From: Echria macrotheca | Lineage: Eukaryota; Ascomycota; Sordariomycetes; Sordariales; Schizotheciaceae | Direction of reading: 5' to 3' | DNA: 64,000 bases | Assembly (NCBI GenBank): GCA_030411725.1 | Contig: MU839830.1 | Span: 1,054,001 to 1,118,000 of the forward strand | In this document: one piece after another, positions 10,430-21,461 of the stretch | How the letters are laid out: each line of letters opens with the position of its first letter | Position numbering within the stretch: the stretch's first letter is position 1 | Made by a program: the position numbers and the translations under genes | Notes under the pieces: model-generated | Seen by the model: only the letters and a program-made list of their open reading frames with translations | Told to the model about the DNA's origin: nothing | The model's database searches: none

Positions 10430-13400
10430 TTCGACGCGCGGTAGTTCGTGTTGGTGATATCAACGTATCAGTTGCCCGTCGGGCGGAAGATATGACCTGG
10501 CTTGGAAGCCACACACACCGTCAACCGGTCGGTGTCCTCGGAATGCCGGCCTGCCTGTTCTGGGCAAGTCCGGAGAGGCCTTGAGCCAACCCCTCCGCAC
10601 TGAGAGCGGTGGTGCCGCCGATGCTCGGGAGAGCGGAAGCCGCTGAGTGACCGTGTCCGGAGGAGCTTGGATGGGCGTGTCGTAGTTGATACTTGGGTCT
10701 GAGGAAGTCGAAGTGCCAAAATGGCACGGGCAAGAAAAGATTCTGTGTCAACGGCGGACCGGCGTCCGCAGGCACACCCGAGACGGGAAGGTGTGCTGGT
10801 AGTTGTCGAGCGTTGGGAAAACAGGCAATCGAAATGCTCGAATCTCGGGGGTTCGGGGACTCGCGAAGCTGGAATCGGCGTCCTCCTGTGGTGATAGATG
10901 AGAAGGAACGAAGGCCGGCGTGCGTTAGGCGGGCGGAAAGTCGGAGCAACGCAGTCTGGCAATGGCGGCCAAAGGCTTCCGCAATGACCTCGGGTCCTGG
11001 GAGAACTCGAGAGAATCCAATGCCCAGGAGGGGTTTTTGGGGAAGATCTCAAACGCACACTGGGGAAGTGCACTGCGAGGCCGAACGGGAGGGTTGGAGA
11101 AGGAAAGCAGAAGGAGAAAAAATGTGTTGGAGGGGAGTGGGAAGATTGGGTGCTTCACCAAAGCGAGAGGTGAAGATTTGTGCGTGTGCGAATAAATTTT
11201 TCTTCGGTTCTCAGAGTCTGCTGCAGCGGTGGAGATAGGCCACCTGGGTAGGCACCTAAACGATTAGGTTCTCGGTGCTTAACGCCGCCCTCCCGGCACG
11301 CTGCCAGGCCCTGGCAAAGCCAACCCCAGGTGGGGTTGCGCGAATATAACTCGGTTTCTCGGCCGCCCCATCCCTTCGAGAAGCACTGCAACACCCCATA
11401 CACAATAAAAAAAGCCCATACCTGAAGTCACGGAACGGTCAGGATGACCAGAGCGAATTTGACTTTGATAATGTCACCGTGCCAAACTGACAACATGGCC
11501 TTCCCACCAGCAATTGCTGTGTTTGTGCCACATTTGTGCCCTCCTGGGCCCCGCAATATTTGGCAACAGCAGCCCTTCTCGCCGCGTGCGCCTCTGCCAT
11601 CTCATCCCAAGGGCTAAGCTGGGCTGACTTGTTTCCTTGGTTGCGGTATGGGATGGGGAACTGCGTGGATCGAGAAGCTCGCTGTCTGCGCAGCCCTCAA
11701 TTATGGATTTATTTATCGGATTGATTGGGGTTCCCTTTCCTCCTCCTTTCTCGTCGAGTCCCGTCGAGTCCTCCGCCACGCATATTTGAATCTTCCCTAC
11801 CTGCCTACTATTTGGAAGTGCGGGCACCTTTCCTTCCGAGATATGTAGAGTAGCCCAATTTCCGCTGGTAGCAGAGAGGCCTTCTGTCTGGCCCGGCAGC
11901 ACTGGGAAAATTCTCAGCGATGGCGGGGAGGGGTACCGAGTCGCAGAGCCTGCTTTATTGCCGGTCCACCCCAGTCAGTCATTCACCAGTCCGTTTGACC
12001 ACCTCGCAAGATATTCCCAGGTCCTGCCCAGCTTCAGGTTGTCCAGTTACGCATTGTGCCCGATTCGAGCTACTTGTACCCCCCAACTCCCCTTTTCCTG
12101 CGTACCGGGTCCGATCTGCAACTATCGAACCACAACATCGAGCAAATGAACCCGGCCTTCCCAACGCCAGCTGGCCGGCCCTTCCCCTCTCTCCGGGACT
12201 GCGGGGCATGCTGACTTTGAGCAACCTTCCATGCAGGCAGCATCTGCACCGGGGAGGCAAACGCCCGGCCGCATTCCACCATGTCTACGGATACATAAGT
12301 CCAAACGTCCCATTACGCCGCCTAGTGAGCTGGACGGCGGGCAGCGACGCTATGGCTATCTACGTGTCTTGTGTCCTGAAAGGCTTGGCTGCCCAGGCGG
12401 ATAGACGCTGTTCGGGCCAGAATAGTGAAGTGGGGTTTTGCGCACGAAGATGGACACCATGACATGTGCGTTGATGCAGAATGCGCCGTTGTTCCCACGG
12501 CGGTCTCATAAATACTGCTGGGCATGAAGCCAGGTGTGTTCAGGCAAGAATGGTCGCGTCGGACCTCGTTGTTGAGTTAGCTTCCCACCGACTCGCAGGC
12601 CCTCCCTAAAAGGCAGTTCCAGGGTATCTAGATGCCGGGAGAGAGACCGACCGCTTCGGTATCACTAGGCAACGCATAACCAACACTGGATCGATGCTAT
12701 GGATGGCTAACGTTGGACTTATCTCACGGAGGATTAACAACTTGTTAAGTCGAGATTACCCCTGGGAAGCGCGGGTGTGAGGCACGGAGGGGTAAGCCGA
12801 AGCGGGGCTGCTGATGGAAGGCAAACGGCGGCAAATCCCTCCTTCTGGAAGCCGGGTGCCCCCAGACTCTGTGCAGCACGGCGCCCCGTTGCAACCCTTC
12901 GCGAGATTCATCCGGCGTCTCCCCGTGCCTCCCAACTGGAGAAGCAACGCCTACCCGGGAGACGAGGTTGATGACAATCTACCTGATCCAGTCGCTATGC
13001 GGTACGCGTCCGGGGTCGTCTCGAGCTGGAGGGTATCGTCTTCACAAGCCGAGAATGACACCGGGTTCGCTTTTAGCTGTCGCACTGCGTGAATAGAAAC
13101 CGACGCATTCTTTCGTACGCGGCCGCGGTCTCATGTCGTGGACGCAGACCAGGCCAAGAACGGATGGATTTAAACCAACACTGGATAGCTCGGCACCATC
13201 CAGGCGAGAAGGAATCCTCCCAAGTCTTGGGTTTTCCCCGGACTTGCGGCGGTCCGTCTTGCAGCACAAATGCCGAATAGCGTCGTCTCCAACCCCAACC
13301 CTGAATCTCAACACCAAGACGAATCACGGCTGAGCGGAGACGACGCATCGAGCTCGCGAGGCTCCCATTTCCTCCTTGGAGGGCTGCTGGCCTGGAACCC

Positions 13401-14202
13401 ATGATTTATGGGAACAACTCTACAGTCCTCCAGCCCAGCCGATGTGTCTTGTTTTGCCTATCATACCATCTGAGAACAGACCGGGATCCAGAATAGACCT
13501 GGTAAATTCTGCCTTTCTTCGAGATCTGAGAGCACCTCGGGTCGTCGCGCTGCAGCCCGCGTGGCGCCCGCTTGCTCTCGCCACACACTCGCAAGTCAAG
13601 TTTCTCGGGGCAATCTTATCTCGTCCCGCTGTCCCGCGGTTGAGCCTGGAACGTCTACAGCCTCCAAATTGTCGAGTGAAACGACGAGACAGGCCAAGCG
13701 CGACTTTGCCGGCTAAAGCCGGACGTGGACACTGATATTTCCCATCGCTGGGCAGCCCAGTGCCGGTATATCCCCTTTCGCCGGCCTCGCTAACCCAGAC
13801 GCGTCCGCTCTGATCCGTGATAACTGGGTCGGGGCTTATGCGCATCGGCTTGGCCAGGAAGCGCTGTGCCTTCGATACCAGAAGTATCACTGGCTACGGT
13901 GAAGTTGACACCGATATTTAAGTACCAAGTACGATCCTCATGGGTCGAATAATACATCTCGCGGCAAGCACAGAAACGACCAGAACATAGGGTTAGACAT
14001 GCGTATTCACGTATACATTCTATCCTGGTAGCCACGCCGGTAGGCGGCAGTCTCGGGGTATGTAAGACCCAATCGAGCACAGTTATAATAAGCCAAGGCT
14101 CGATCGTCAGAGGATAGGTTGGCGATTGAAAAAGGACGAGTCTATGATCTCGAGCGGGACACCTTTCCCGCCTGTTGCAGTATTTTATGCTTTCCAACCA
14201 CC
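10430..14202. other. Long gene-free stretch upstream of the LARP1-like gene
   Basis: About 3.8 kb. The first 700 nt next to the LARP1-like start are pyrimidine-rich on its sense strand and probably include its promoter and leader. ORFs of up to about 200 codons occur on both strands but have no recognisable domains, inconsistent composition and overlapping partners, so none is called. Base composition is balanced, without obvious C-to-T decay of repeats. Confidence 0.55.
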
Positions 14203-15493
14203 TCAGCCCGTCATCCAGGCCGCCGCCCTGCGGGCTCCAAACGTGGTGGCAAGACGCAGACCACTGGATCCCATGGGGAAGTAGCTCACGAGGTACCATA
14301 TCAGACATGCGAGTTGGATGATACCGGAGAAGAGCGTGAGAAGGGTGCTATGCAACTATGAACGCCTTAGTATACCAAAGCTCAGCAGAGTTACGCCTTG
14401 GCTGACTCACCCCGATAGAAAAGTAGATCGTTAGACCTAATGAGCCAAAGTATGCGGCTGTGAAGGGTAGCCGTGGTGTCGATGCCAGATGCTTCACGTA
14501 GGTCCATGGGCCCATCACCGCCGCAAAAGACGACAAAAAGAGAATGGAGCCAAGGGTCCACCTACACACCGACGAGTCAGCAAAGGTAAAGTCGAACTTG
14601 ACCATTACTTGGAAAATCGACCGCCCTGCGAAGTCTTCCATCTTCAGGTCATTCTTCCAACGTCACCAGGGAACTCCCGGTCGATCAGCCGTCATGCAAG
14701 ATCTCCACAATGCACCACGGGTACGTGCAGCAAGACGCTCCCTGTTGAGAGACAACAAACCACGGGGCTTGAACTGTGCAGGCACCCCGGGAGGCTCCCT
14801 AGGCGTGACGCAGGGGAGGCTTGAACATTATAGGAGGCAGAGCTCCGACGTGGTGGAAGGGAGGGGGCGGTGGGGGTAGGCGACAAGCTTTACTTACAGA
14901 ACCGCCAGTTTGCGAGGTCGTATCGACAGGACAGGAAACAGGGCGAAGCAAATCACGAAGCATGCCAGGGCACCGAGGTTGCATGCGCCAAAGATCAACA
15001 GCCGGTCCCAGCGACTCACTATTCAAATCGGTCAGCCCTCACGGTTGCGCAAGGTCACCGGGTAAGGCGTTCGGATCTATCGGAGTAAGGGGGAAGGAAG
15101 GTAGGCAAGACATGATGCGAGGGCATCAGTACCATGTGCAGGTGGCTAAGACACGGGCAAGGCGGCCGTGGCACATGGCCGGGAAGGGAACCCGTCTGCA
15201 AGGGCAAGAGGCGGCGGCCACCAAGGAGAGAGGGAACTCAAAAAACTGAAAGGCTGAATAAGTGACTCACAGACAAACCAGCCCTCTTCCTCCTCTCGAC
15301 GACTTGCTGCTGGGAGAGGCGCACCGGCGCCCTCGGTGGTTGGAAGTTGTATGTAACCTCGATCGCCGAAGGGATTCAGCGACTTTATCGATGAAAGGAG
15401 CCCGCTCTGCTGCGACGTGTTCACTGGCACGTCGGCATCGCGACGCGACCACCCGAGCGAGTTGATCGAATCACGAAAGGAAGTTGAAGCCAT
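14203..15493 (-). CDS. SFT2: Sft2-like Golgi/endosome vesicle transport membrane protein
   Basis: Four minus-strand exons, 15493-15271, 15018-14898, 14561-14411 and 14355-14203, give 215 aa. Joined, they read through as a complete Sft2 protein: an N-terminal cytosolic part with SLNPFGDRGYIQLPTTEG and EEEEGWF, then RWDRLLIFGACNLGALACF, then WTLGSILFLSSFAAVMGP and PRLPFTAAYFGSLGLTIYF, then LIWYLVSYFPMGSSGL. Four transmembrane segments are expected. Family knowledge: Sft2 acts with Got1-type proteins in fusion of endosome-derived vesicles with the Golgi. All junctions keep the frame and match GT-AG sites. The first two introns (252 and 336 nt) are long for this window; the third is 55 nt. Confidence 0.9.
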
Positions 15494-16005
15494 CGCGCTG
15501 TTTCCTGTTTTGACAGATCCTATGCGCTGATGTGTGGTAACACCGAGAGTGGACGTGGCGGCAGAGAGTATGCGTCGCTAGTCCGAGTATGTCCTGGAGA
15601 AGCGGTAGGACGCAGGGCGACTCGCCGTCGGAATATGTGTAGGGTGGGAGTCGGCGGGCTTGTGATGTTGATACGGAGGTGCTCGGCGAAGTCGGGTGTG
15701 TGAAGCGACGGGTTCAAAGCAAAGAGCCGCAAGGGGGGGGCAGGATGCAGCTGTCGGACGCAACATTAGTGTCGGTACTTCAGGTTGCAAGGAACCGGCA
15801 GTCATGCGACGAGGCACACATACTATGGCCAAAAATGGTGGTTCAGTAGCCGTGCTCAGATGATGCAACCTTCGCGGGCCTCGCCAAGTGGTGTTCGGCG
15901 TGCTGCCTTCTTTCTGCGGGCGACCCGTATCGAGGATGCGTCGGGGCGAGAATGCCCGTACTGTGGCCAAGTAGCCTTGCTCGGTAGCGTGGGCGGACGG
16001 GATTA

Positions 16006-16026
16006 TGGTGGTGGTGGTGGTGGTGG
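16006..16026. repeat. (GGT)7 microsatellite
   Basis: Seven uninterrupted GGT units in non-coding DNA. It reads as a run of His codons on the opposite strand, but no gene is supported there. Confidence 0.8.
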
Positions 16027-19000
16027 CTGATGGATGTCAAGAGGGATTCGGAATCGCAGTGCTGATGTTCAGGAAGTTGGATGTTCACGAAGTTGGTGAC
16101 TCGGACTGGGAGGTAACTCAACTCCTGCATAAGGTGATCCAGCCCACCTGATTCGTTGCTCGCACACCTCCGGCGCATGCAGGGTATCTGCTGTTAGTGT
16201 GGGAAACGCGCCCGAGCTCCAACCCCGGATGTGCTTCGTAGTTGCATGGCAGGCATGCTCTAGTGTCATATCTAAACTCCTACACTCCATCCCCTAGGGC
16301 TGGATCTAGGACGGCAGAGACGGGAGCAGCTCTTGGCCGGGATGCGATCGGTATCGTGCTAACAGCTGGGAGCTGGCGGAGGTAGCGGCAGTGTGGGGCG
16401 GGCGGGTGTCACACACATCCTCTAAAGCGTCCACCTGCGCTTTCTCCCAACCTTGGGGTGTGGAAGCCACCTCTCGCAGCTCCACCGACACCACCACCGA
16501 GCAGAACATGGCATTTTGAGAGAGCTGTGTCGGATCCTGGCGATTTCCATGTCTCGCTGATGCCCATGCCTCGGAGCTTGCGACGGCGGGCGTTGGCAGA
16601 CCCAAACCAAGCCACCACAATCCTGCCTGGCTAGGCATAAGGGAAAGGTCTCGCTGCCAAAGCGGCCTGTCGGCTTGGCCAGTATTTGGACCATCCCCAC
16701 TGCCTGCTCAGGAGGGTTGGGTATCCAAGGCAACTCGAGAGAAAATACGACGCTTTGAAGCCGGGTGGTTGTTGCGGAGGGCACCACCCTACGCGCGCCC
16801 ACCGGCGAACACGGTCCAAACCAAGGAACTTTTCGGGACGACGCGTCCGCGCGAGATCTACTGTGTAGAGTAGATATCGGCTCGCGTTATGAGAGCTAGC
16901 CTCTTCGGTGTCAGAATACCTGCATTACGTATGATATACCAAGCCCCAGTTTGGTGGTCGCTGCGATCCATCCACCTGTGTCTCACCCGCCAAGTCACGT
17001 TGACAGCCGGGTGCCCTACCTTTCCCGAAAAAGCCCGCCTTGTCAATAGCTCTCGGTGAAGCTGGATGCCGCCTAGGAAACCTGTCGGGAAACCAGCCCA
17101 CTTTGACGGTGACCGTTTTCCCCTGCTACTAACACACCAACTCGGCCGCCTGAGTCAGAAGACGCGAGCTGGGTGGAATGGCAGTGTTTGCTGTGTCGAG
17201 GACGTGGGAAACAAGGGCATTTGTCAGATATCGCAATCCTGTATAAAACCTCGCTGTGCTACCTGTTCCCCATCTTTTCTGCCGTAGTTTATACCGTAAT
17301 TTTCTCTTCCTGCCTCATTCGCTCACCATAGAGGTGCTTCTCGCACCTTGCACGAGGCTCAAGCAAGTCATCCGCAGCCAATCATACTATAGCGGGAACG
17401 GCAAGGAACCCGCATCACAGCGAAGCCGCACGACGCACTTTGATCGAGTCGACGAACAAGATCCAGAAATACTCCGCAAAGAGACGCCAACAGCGTTAGG
17501 TCGCATACCTAGCACGCCATATCTTATCTGGAGCCGCGGCATCCGAGACGATCTCGACGGGCACATCGACAACGGTTTTGAGGTGGGAGCAAGGGACGCG
17601 GATCGACAAAGGCTCGCGAATCAGAGGAGACACGATCCAGCTTTGGCAAGACCGGGGTCCTTTAAGCGGGGCGTTTCTCCAAATCCCCAACAGCCACACA
17701 CGGCCGACCTTCTCGCCCACCCATTGTTCGGCGACGGGACGCAATATACAACCCTATCGCCATATACACCAGCTGCCTACCTGGGAAGACCGGATTGATT
17801 GACTGCTCAGACAGCGGTCTGTTCAGAGGTGGAAGCTCTATTATAAGCAACACGCCGTACCTACTAGCCTTGCATAATCAGCTTTTGCCTGGTGTCGAAG
17901 GGCTCGCGATACCGTCAACAAAGTTGCGCGACGAAGCCCTCCCTTCGGTCTGGATTCCCAGCGGAGTCCAGTCGCAGTTTGCACGTTTGGCCCTCCGGAA
18001 GCCGGCAGAACCTAATCAGCAACCCGGCCCCGCCTCTTGGCTACGCTCCGCAGGCTGTGAACCAAGACGATTGACAATCTGATATCTCACGATACACACG
18101 ACGTGCTTACAGTCGGAGTGATCACAAAGTCACCGCTACGATCTCACCTACATCGGCTCATATATTACTGAGTCCGTTTCCCACGCAAGCGCAGCATCCG
18201 GTGAAGCACGCTTGCTTTCGGCCTGCGCGACCTCTGCACTTCAACCCGCTAGGCCTTTCTCTGCCCACGTTGGCGCCCCGTCCCCGCCTCCTCAACTGAG
18301 ATCTCGCTCTCGAGCCTCAGCCGGATTCCGCGCCGCTCGTCGTAAATCGTAAATTACAGCACTGCCCCGATTTTACTTCAAGGTTGGCGTGGCCTTTCAG
18401 CCTCGGATTTTCTCGCTCGCTGACTCCCTCGGAAGCAGCGGCCTCGACCACTCCTCCGTTTGTTACCTTACGCACGGCGGGAACGCACAGTTCGAACAGA
18501 TTTTGGCTGCATCGCCCAACGAGTTTGGCTCTCCCCGCCGACTCTCGCCCCGCCATAGGTGGACTTCCCCGCCACAGCCCTGGCTTGCATTCTCCAAAAT
18601 CTCCCTGCCCACCAGCCAGCCGGACTCGTCGCTATAACTTCAGGGTTACCCGTATTGGAATTCCTTTGCGACTGACGTCCATCCTCACACTCACGTTTCA
18701 TTGGCGCCCGCCGCTTCATCTTCCCGTCGCGAAAGAAATTTCCCCCTTTGTCCCTGCTCCTCCGTGCAGCGGCATCGCAACCAAGCCTATCCCGAACCAA
18801 GTTAGGCGCCTGCAAGTGTGCCAAAGCCCCGACTCCCGACTTTCTCACCCACAGCACTTTCTCGACCCTCTTGGATCGCCATCTCCGTCTTCCGGCCGTC
18901 CCTCAATCGAGTTGCCCTTTTTTCACCTTGAAATATACCCTTGGTGTCGTTTCATCAGCCGGACCACGCCATCATAGCACGCAGCTGCTAGAAGTCCATT

Positions 19001-19083
19001 TCCTCCGCAGGCCTCCGACCGGCTACCGTCGACGTTGAGTCATCCTACTTGGCCACCGCTCCGACGTTTTGTTCGATCAACGG

Positions 19084-19373
19084 ATGGCCATTCGGCCATA
19101 GCAGAGTTACTGAATACTCTTTACGCCTTGCGCCCGATACGTACGTATGTTCCGCTTCCCTTCACCATCATATATGTTTGGTCAGACGATTGGGGCCGTT
19201 GTTTTCCTTGATTTCAAGCGCTTCGTACCCCCACTCAATCGCACTTGAATGCGTCTTTAATCGCGGCCTCGAAATTGTTCGTCATCATGCTAACTTTCTT
19301 TTTTAAAGAGGCGCCACTGTCACCCCGGGCTCTTTTGACCTTATACAACAACTCTCTCCACAATATCGCGTGA
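19084..19373 (+). promoter_or_regulatory. Cluster of four upstream ORFs in the bHLH leader
   Basis: ATG-initiated frames at 19084-19101 (5 codons plus stop), 19147-19248 (33 codons), 19249-19260 (3 codons, starting directly after the preceding TGA) and 19287-19373 (28 codons). The last stops 9 nt before the main ATG. If all lie in the mature leader, scanning ribosomes meet four starts before the main frame, implying strong translational control or spliced leader forms. Confidence 0.55.
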
Positions 19374-19382
19374 ACCGGCACG

Positions 19383-20936
19383 ATGGCACAACACGGGTTC
19401 CCCATGGGTGGGCATAACGGCAATGCCATAGACCCCAACGATCTCATGTCCGGCGATTACCAACAACAATATCAAAACAATTTTCAGTCACACGGCAACC
19501 AACCTGGGTTCTCGAGCGGCTCAGCGCTCTTTGGCGACGATGAACTTTTGGACGGTCTCGGTAGCCCTTCTGAACCGCAAGGCGGGATGCCGGGCCATGG
19601 GCAAAACTTTGGTGGAATGAGTGTGGGCTACACGCCGGGAATATACAGCTCTTCTCATCACGGCTTGCCCATGGAACAGGGCAATGGTTATTCCAATACC
19701 CCAGATGGAGATCCGATCGCGAGCCCGTTTGTCCACAACTTCGCGTCATACCGCCCAATGCAACATCCGCAGTCCTTTGGTGGAACGCTGCAATCGCCGC
19801 TCTCCTATGGTGGTTCGCCGATGGCGAACTCGGAGATGAATACCGATGCCGATGGTGGCTTTCTCGGCCCGAAGAGCCGTCCACGGCTGCAGCAAACCGT
19901 ACAGCGCAAGCCGTCAAGCGCGAGAAGTCCTCTTACACCCAAGGCTGCGGCCATGGCCAGCCTCTCGATGGGCTCGGATGCGCCATTTGGCTCTCAACCA
20001 ATTCAAACGGCTCGGGGCCATGAGAAGTCACACTCCGGACAATGGATGCAGACACCGAACAGCTTGTCTTCCTTCCCTGGATCAGGCTTCTCGTCACCGA
20101 TGCAGCCTGTTCTCCACAGCACGCAAATAAACGACCTCCTCCTGAAAGGAGGCACCTCAATGCCAGCGAAGCTCGGCACAGGGACACAGGTGACCTCGCA
20201 GGAAGCGAAGCGGAAGCGTAGGCGAGAGTCTCATAATCTCGTTGAGAGACGTCGCCGAGACAATATCAACGAGCGCATCCAGGATCTAAGCAAACTTGTC
20301 CCCGCACATCGGCTTGAGGACGAGAAGATCCGAAAGGCACTGCAGAATGGCACGCCACTATCTCCCTCTCTTGCCGGAATTTCCAGTCCCACGCAAGCAA
20401 CGTCAGCTCTAGCAGGTCCTGGGGCTCGACGGGCTGCAGGAGGGACCGCCGGCAACATTACAACCGGCCTCCCGATCGAGGATAAGGATAAGGGCCCGAA
20501 CAAGGGCGATATCCTGAACGGCGCTGTCAGCTGGACTCGGGATCTCATGTGGATGCTGCACCTAAAGCTCCAACAACAGGAAGAGCTGATCAACGCGCTC
20601 CTGGAGCGAGGCGGCGCTATTCCGTTTGAGGTTACCGAAGACGAGAAGCGGATGCAGACAGAACTGATGGAGGCCATGGCCAAGGATGAGGATGGACCCA
20701 AGGTCTTCAACTACTCCCGGCGCGACGGCAGCGGTCTCCGTGTCCCGCACCATACCAACTACAAGGGCGAGCCTCTCAACGGGAATGGCCATTCAGCTGA
20801 CAATATCTCGATCAGCCCTGATGGGGGCACGTCTGGGGATATGCTTGACGCCGGTGACTTCCTAGACTACGACGATGAAGTTGACAATGACATGAACTTC
20901 AAGGAGGAGGATGAGTATGCGATGGAACTGAACTGA
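19383..20936 (+). CDS. bHLH transcription factor with long loop (fungal GlcD-gamma/USF-like)
   Basis: Single exon, 517 aa. Residues 1-270 are low-complexity and rich in Gly, Ser, Gln and Pro, as in an activation domain. The basic region at about 277-295 (KRKRRRESHNLVERRRRDN) has His284, Glu288 and Arg292, the triad for CACGTG-type E-boxes. Helix 1 runs through NINERIQDLSKLVP. The loop of about 65 residues is unusually long and Pro/Ser/Ala-rich. Helix 2 begins at NKGDILNGAVSWTRDLMWML and continues as a Leu/Gln-rich zipper-like segment. The C-terminus is acidic. Annotated relatives in other moulds carry the name HLH transcription factor GlcD gamma, whose targets I do not know. The ATG lies in a good context and begins the conserved N-terminus. 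Confidence 0.88.
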   Translation: MAQHGFPMGGHNGNAIDPNDLMSGDYQQQYQNNFQSHGNQPGFSSGSALFGDDELLDGLGSPSEPQGGMPGHGQNFGGMSVGYTPGIYSSSHHGLPMEQGNGYSNTPDGDPIASPFVHNFASYRPMQHPQSFGGTLQSPLSYGGSPMANSEMNTDADGGFLGPKSRPRLQQTVQRKPSSARSPLTPKAAAMASLSMGSDAPFGSQPIQTARGHEKSHSGQWMQTPNSLSSFPGSGFSSPMQPVLHSTQINDLLLKGGTSMPAKLGTGTQVTSQEAKRKRRRESHNLVERRRRDNINERIQDLSKLVPAHRLEDEKIRKALQNGTPLSPSLAGISSPTQATSALAGPGARRAAGGTAGNITTGLPIEDKDKGPNKGDILNGAVSWTRDLMWMLHLKLQQQEELINALLERGGAIPFEVTEDEKRMQTELMEAMAKDEDGPKVFNYSRRDGSGLRVPHHTNYKGEPLNGNGHSADNISISPDGGTSGDMLDAGDFLDYDDEVDNDMNFKEEDEYAMELN

Positions 20937-21461
20937 GCAAGGAACGCACCAGTTCTGTTCTTTGCACCATTCAGAGTCCTTTCAGCATTCAGGGTGTTTT
21001 CTTTGTCTCACCCCTCGCGCTATCTTGGGCTTTTTTGCTTTTTTGTCTCAACGGTTCCCTGGTGTTCTCGAGCATTTCAAGGGTAGTTTAGGGGTTGTGG
21101 TTGGTTTGTTTTTGGCGGCGCAACAACAGGGATTTTGTCTTTGGGGGCATGGGCATGAGGATAGGATCAGGGTGGGATATACTCTGGGTTGGGTTTTGGT
21201 TTTTTTTGGTCCCTTGCCAAGTGGCTGTCAGCGCGTCTGCCACCGCCAGCGATATATCTGGGGGAGGTTTAAGTAGCGCACTCATACCAGTTCATTTTGA
21301 TTTTTTTTAACCTTGCTCGATTACTTCGTTCTCTCGGCTATATTCGCATTTACACACCACAGACTTTTTGAGAACGACAGTCTTGTCATATGGACGGTCG
21401 TCCCAGATCTTTACATTTTATAATACTATATACACCCTATTTGAACCCTCATTTGATATAA
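20937..21461. other. Convergent 3' flank
   Basis: T-rich sequence after the bHLH stop (runs of T near 21,200 and 21,301), consistent with 3' UTR and polyadenylation signals of two convergent genes. No gene is seen. Confidence 0.65.

Larger units (their letters stand above)
15494..19382. other. Long intergenic stretch including the leader of the long-loop bHLH gene
   Basis: About 3.9 kb between divergent starts. It contains a (GGT)n run, no convincing coding exon, and from about 18,200 a pyrimidine-rich part likely to be the promoter and long 5' leader of the next gene, with four ATG-initiated upstream ORFs. ORFs near 17,256-17,798 show no recognisable family. Confidence 0.55.

Noticed and set aside
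11920..12462. 180-codon frame in the gap upstream of the LARP1-like gene
   Set aside because: Random-looking translation, overlapped by equally long frames on the other strand, no splice partners.
17256..17798. 180-codon frame between SFT2 and the bHLH gene
   Set aside because: No recognisable domain; composition and context do not support coding.
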